This document shows positions 63,890 through 64,000 of a stretch of DNA of 64,000 bases, in pieces. Position 1 is the first letter of the stretch; each line of letters begins with the position of its first letter. The notes below the pieces were generated by a model. The model was not told the origin of the DNA. It ran no database searches and saw only the letters and a program-made list of their open reading frames with translations. This stretch comes from Microbacterium luteum (GTDB lineage Bacteria; Actinomycetota; Actinomycetes; Actinomycetales; Microbacteriaceae), in contig NZ_CP063814.1 of NCBI RefSeq assembly GCF_015277875.1, forward strand, positions 186,001-250,000. Reading direction: 5' to 3'. The translations under genes were made by a program, and so were the position numbers.

Positions 63890-64000
63890 CCGCTCCCGCG
63901 GCGACCACTCCGGCCGCTACCGCGCGTCGTGTGCGTCGGAGCGTCGTCATCGGATCAGGACTGCTGCTGCTGGTCATCGGCATCGTGCTTTCGGCCGGCA
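63886..64000 (+). CDS. hmuU: Heme ABC transporter permease, N-terminal fragment
   Basis: GTG at 63886 overlaps the hmuT stop by 4 nt. 38 codons are visible: an Ala/Thr/Arg-rich start and the first hydrophobic segment VVIGSGLLLLVIGIVLSAG, as in FecCD/HmuU permeases. The rest is beyond the right edge; identification rests mainly on gene order. Confidence 0.65.
   Translation, partial: MTAPAATTPAATARRVRRSVVIGSGLLLLVIGIVLSAG

Overview
The window is GC-rich throughout, with frequent GTG/TTG starts, four-base ATGA/GTGA cistron overlaps, lipobox-type solute-binding proteins, an SCO4848-family small membrane protein, a DtxR/IdeR iron box and a CebR-type cellobiose operator. Together these point to a high-GC actinobacterium, most likely Microbacteriaceae (Microbacterium-like). 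It looks chromosomal: two de novo purine synthesis pairs (purQS, purC and purD) are interleaved with catabolic and transport operons. I saw no tRNA, rRNA or CRISPR array.

Layout. 1-7.4 kb: end of an allantoate-amidohydrolase-like M20 enzyme, an amidohydrolase, and one tight operon of an NMT1/THI5-like ABC importer (SBP, ATPase, two permeases), adenine deaminase and an XRE-cupin regulator. 7.4-8.9 kb: a 25-bp minisatellite and an IS481-family element sitting inside a palindromic repeat. 9.1-17.2 kb: CMP-deaminase-like protein, MFS exporter, zinc-finger protein, MarR, SDR, alpha/beta hydrolases, an ECF sigma factor with a PIN-domain neighbour, adenosine deaminase. 17.2-23.5 kb (minus strand): aldehyde dehydrogenase, LLM flavin monooxygenase, split TPP decarboxylase and GMC oxidoreductase, a probable catabolic unit of unknown substrate. 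23.5-25.5 kb: YaeQ, SRPBCC and DUF4166 proteins. 25.5-29.6 kb (minus): nitroreductase, amidohydrolase, a second NMT1-like SBP without its own permease, XRE-cupin regulator. 29.8-36 kb: ECF41-type sigma factor with divergent NmrA-like gene, DUF2087 regulator, maltokinase and a GH13 enzyme. 36.2-43.6 kb: XRE-cupin regulator, xanthine dehydrogenase (fused FeS and molybdopterin subunits plus FAD subunit), nucleoside phosphorylase, XdhC, MobA-like nucleotidyltransferase. 43.8-48.3 kb: small membrane proteins, hydroxyacid dehydrogenase, purQS, and an HTH domain fused to an S-component-like membrane domain. 48.3-54.4 kb: cellobiose operon cebEFG-bglC-cebR with three operators. 54.4-61.8 kb: VOC protein, uracil permease, frameshifted thioredoxin-like gene with ccdA, purC, purD, sterol carrier protein. 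61.8-64 kb: iron-box-controlled heme uptake (HtaA-HmuT-HmuU, cut by the window edge).

How the genes fit. Adenine and adenosine deaminases, nucleoside phosphorylase, xanthine dehydrogenase with its cofactor helpers, amidohydrolases and the allantoate-type hydrolase form a scattered purine/N-heterocycle salvage and degradation set. Three units of this set carry related XRE-cupin regulators.

The most unusual feature is a dense population of short intergenic palindromes in several unrelated families (A: about 86 bp, four copies; B: about 55 bp, four copies; C: about 76 bp, four copies; D: about 61 bp, two copies; plus a GGTCGTTGAGCG family). Many lie beside minisatellites. One B copy is read in frame as part of the xanthine dehydrogenase linker, one A copy supplies the C-terminus and stop codon of a regulator, and one C copy is the target of the IS481-like insertion, whose transposase stop codon comes from the duplicated target site.
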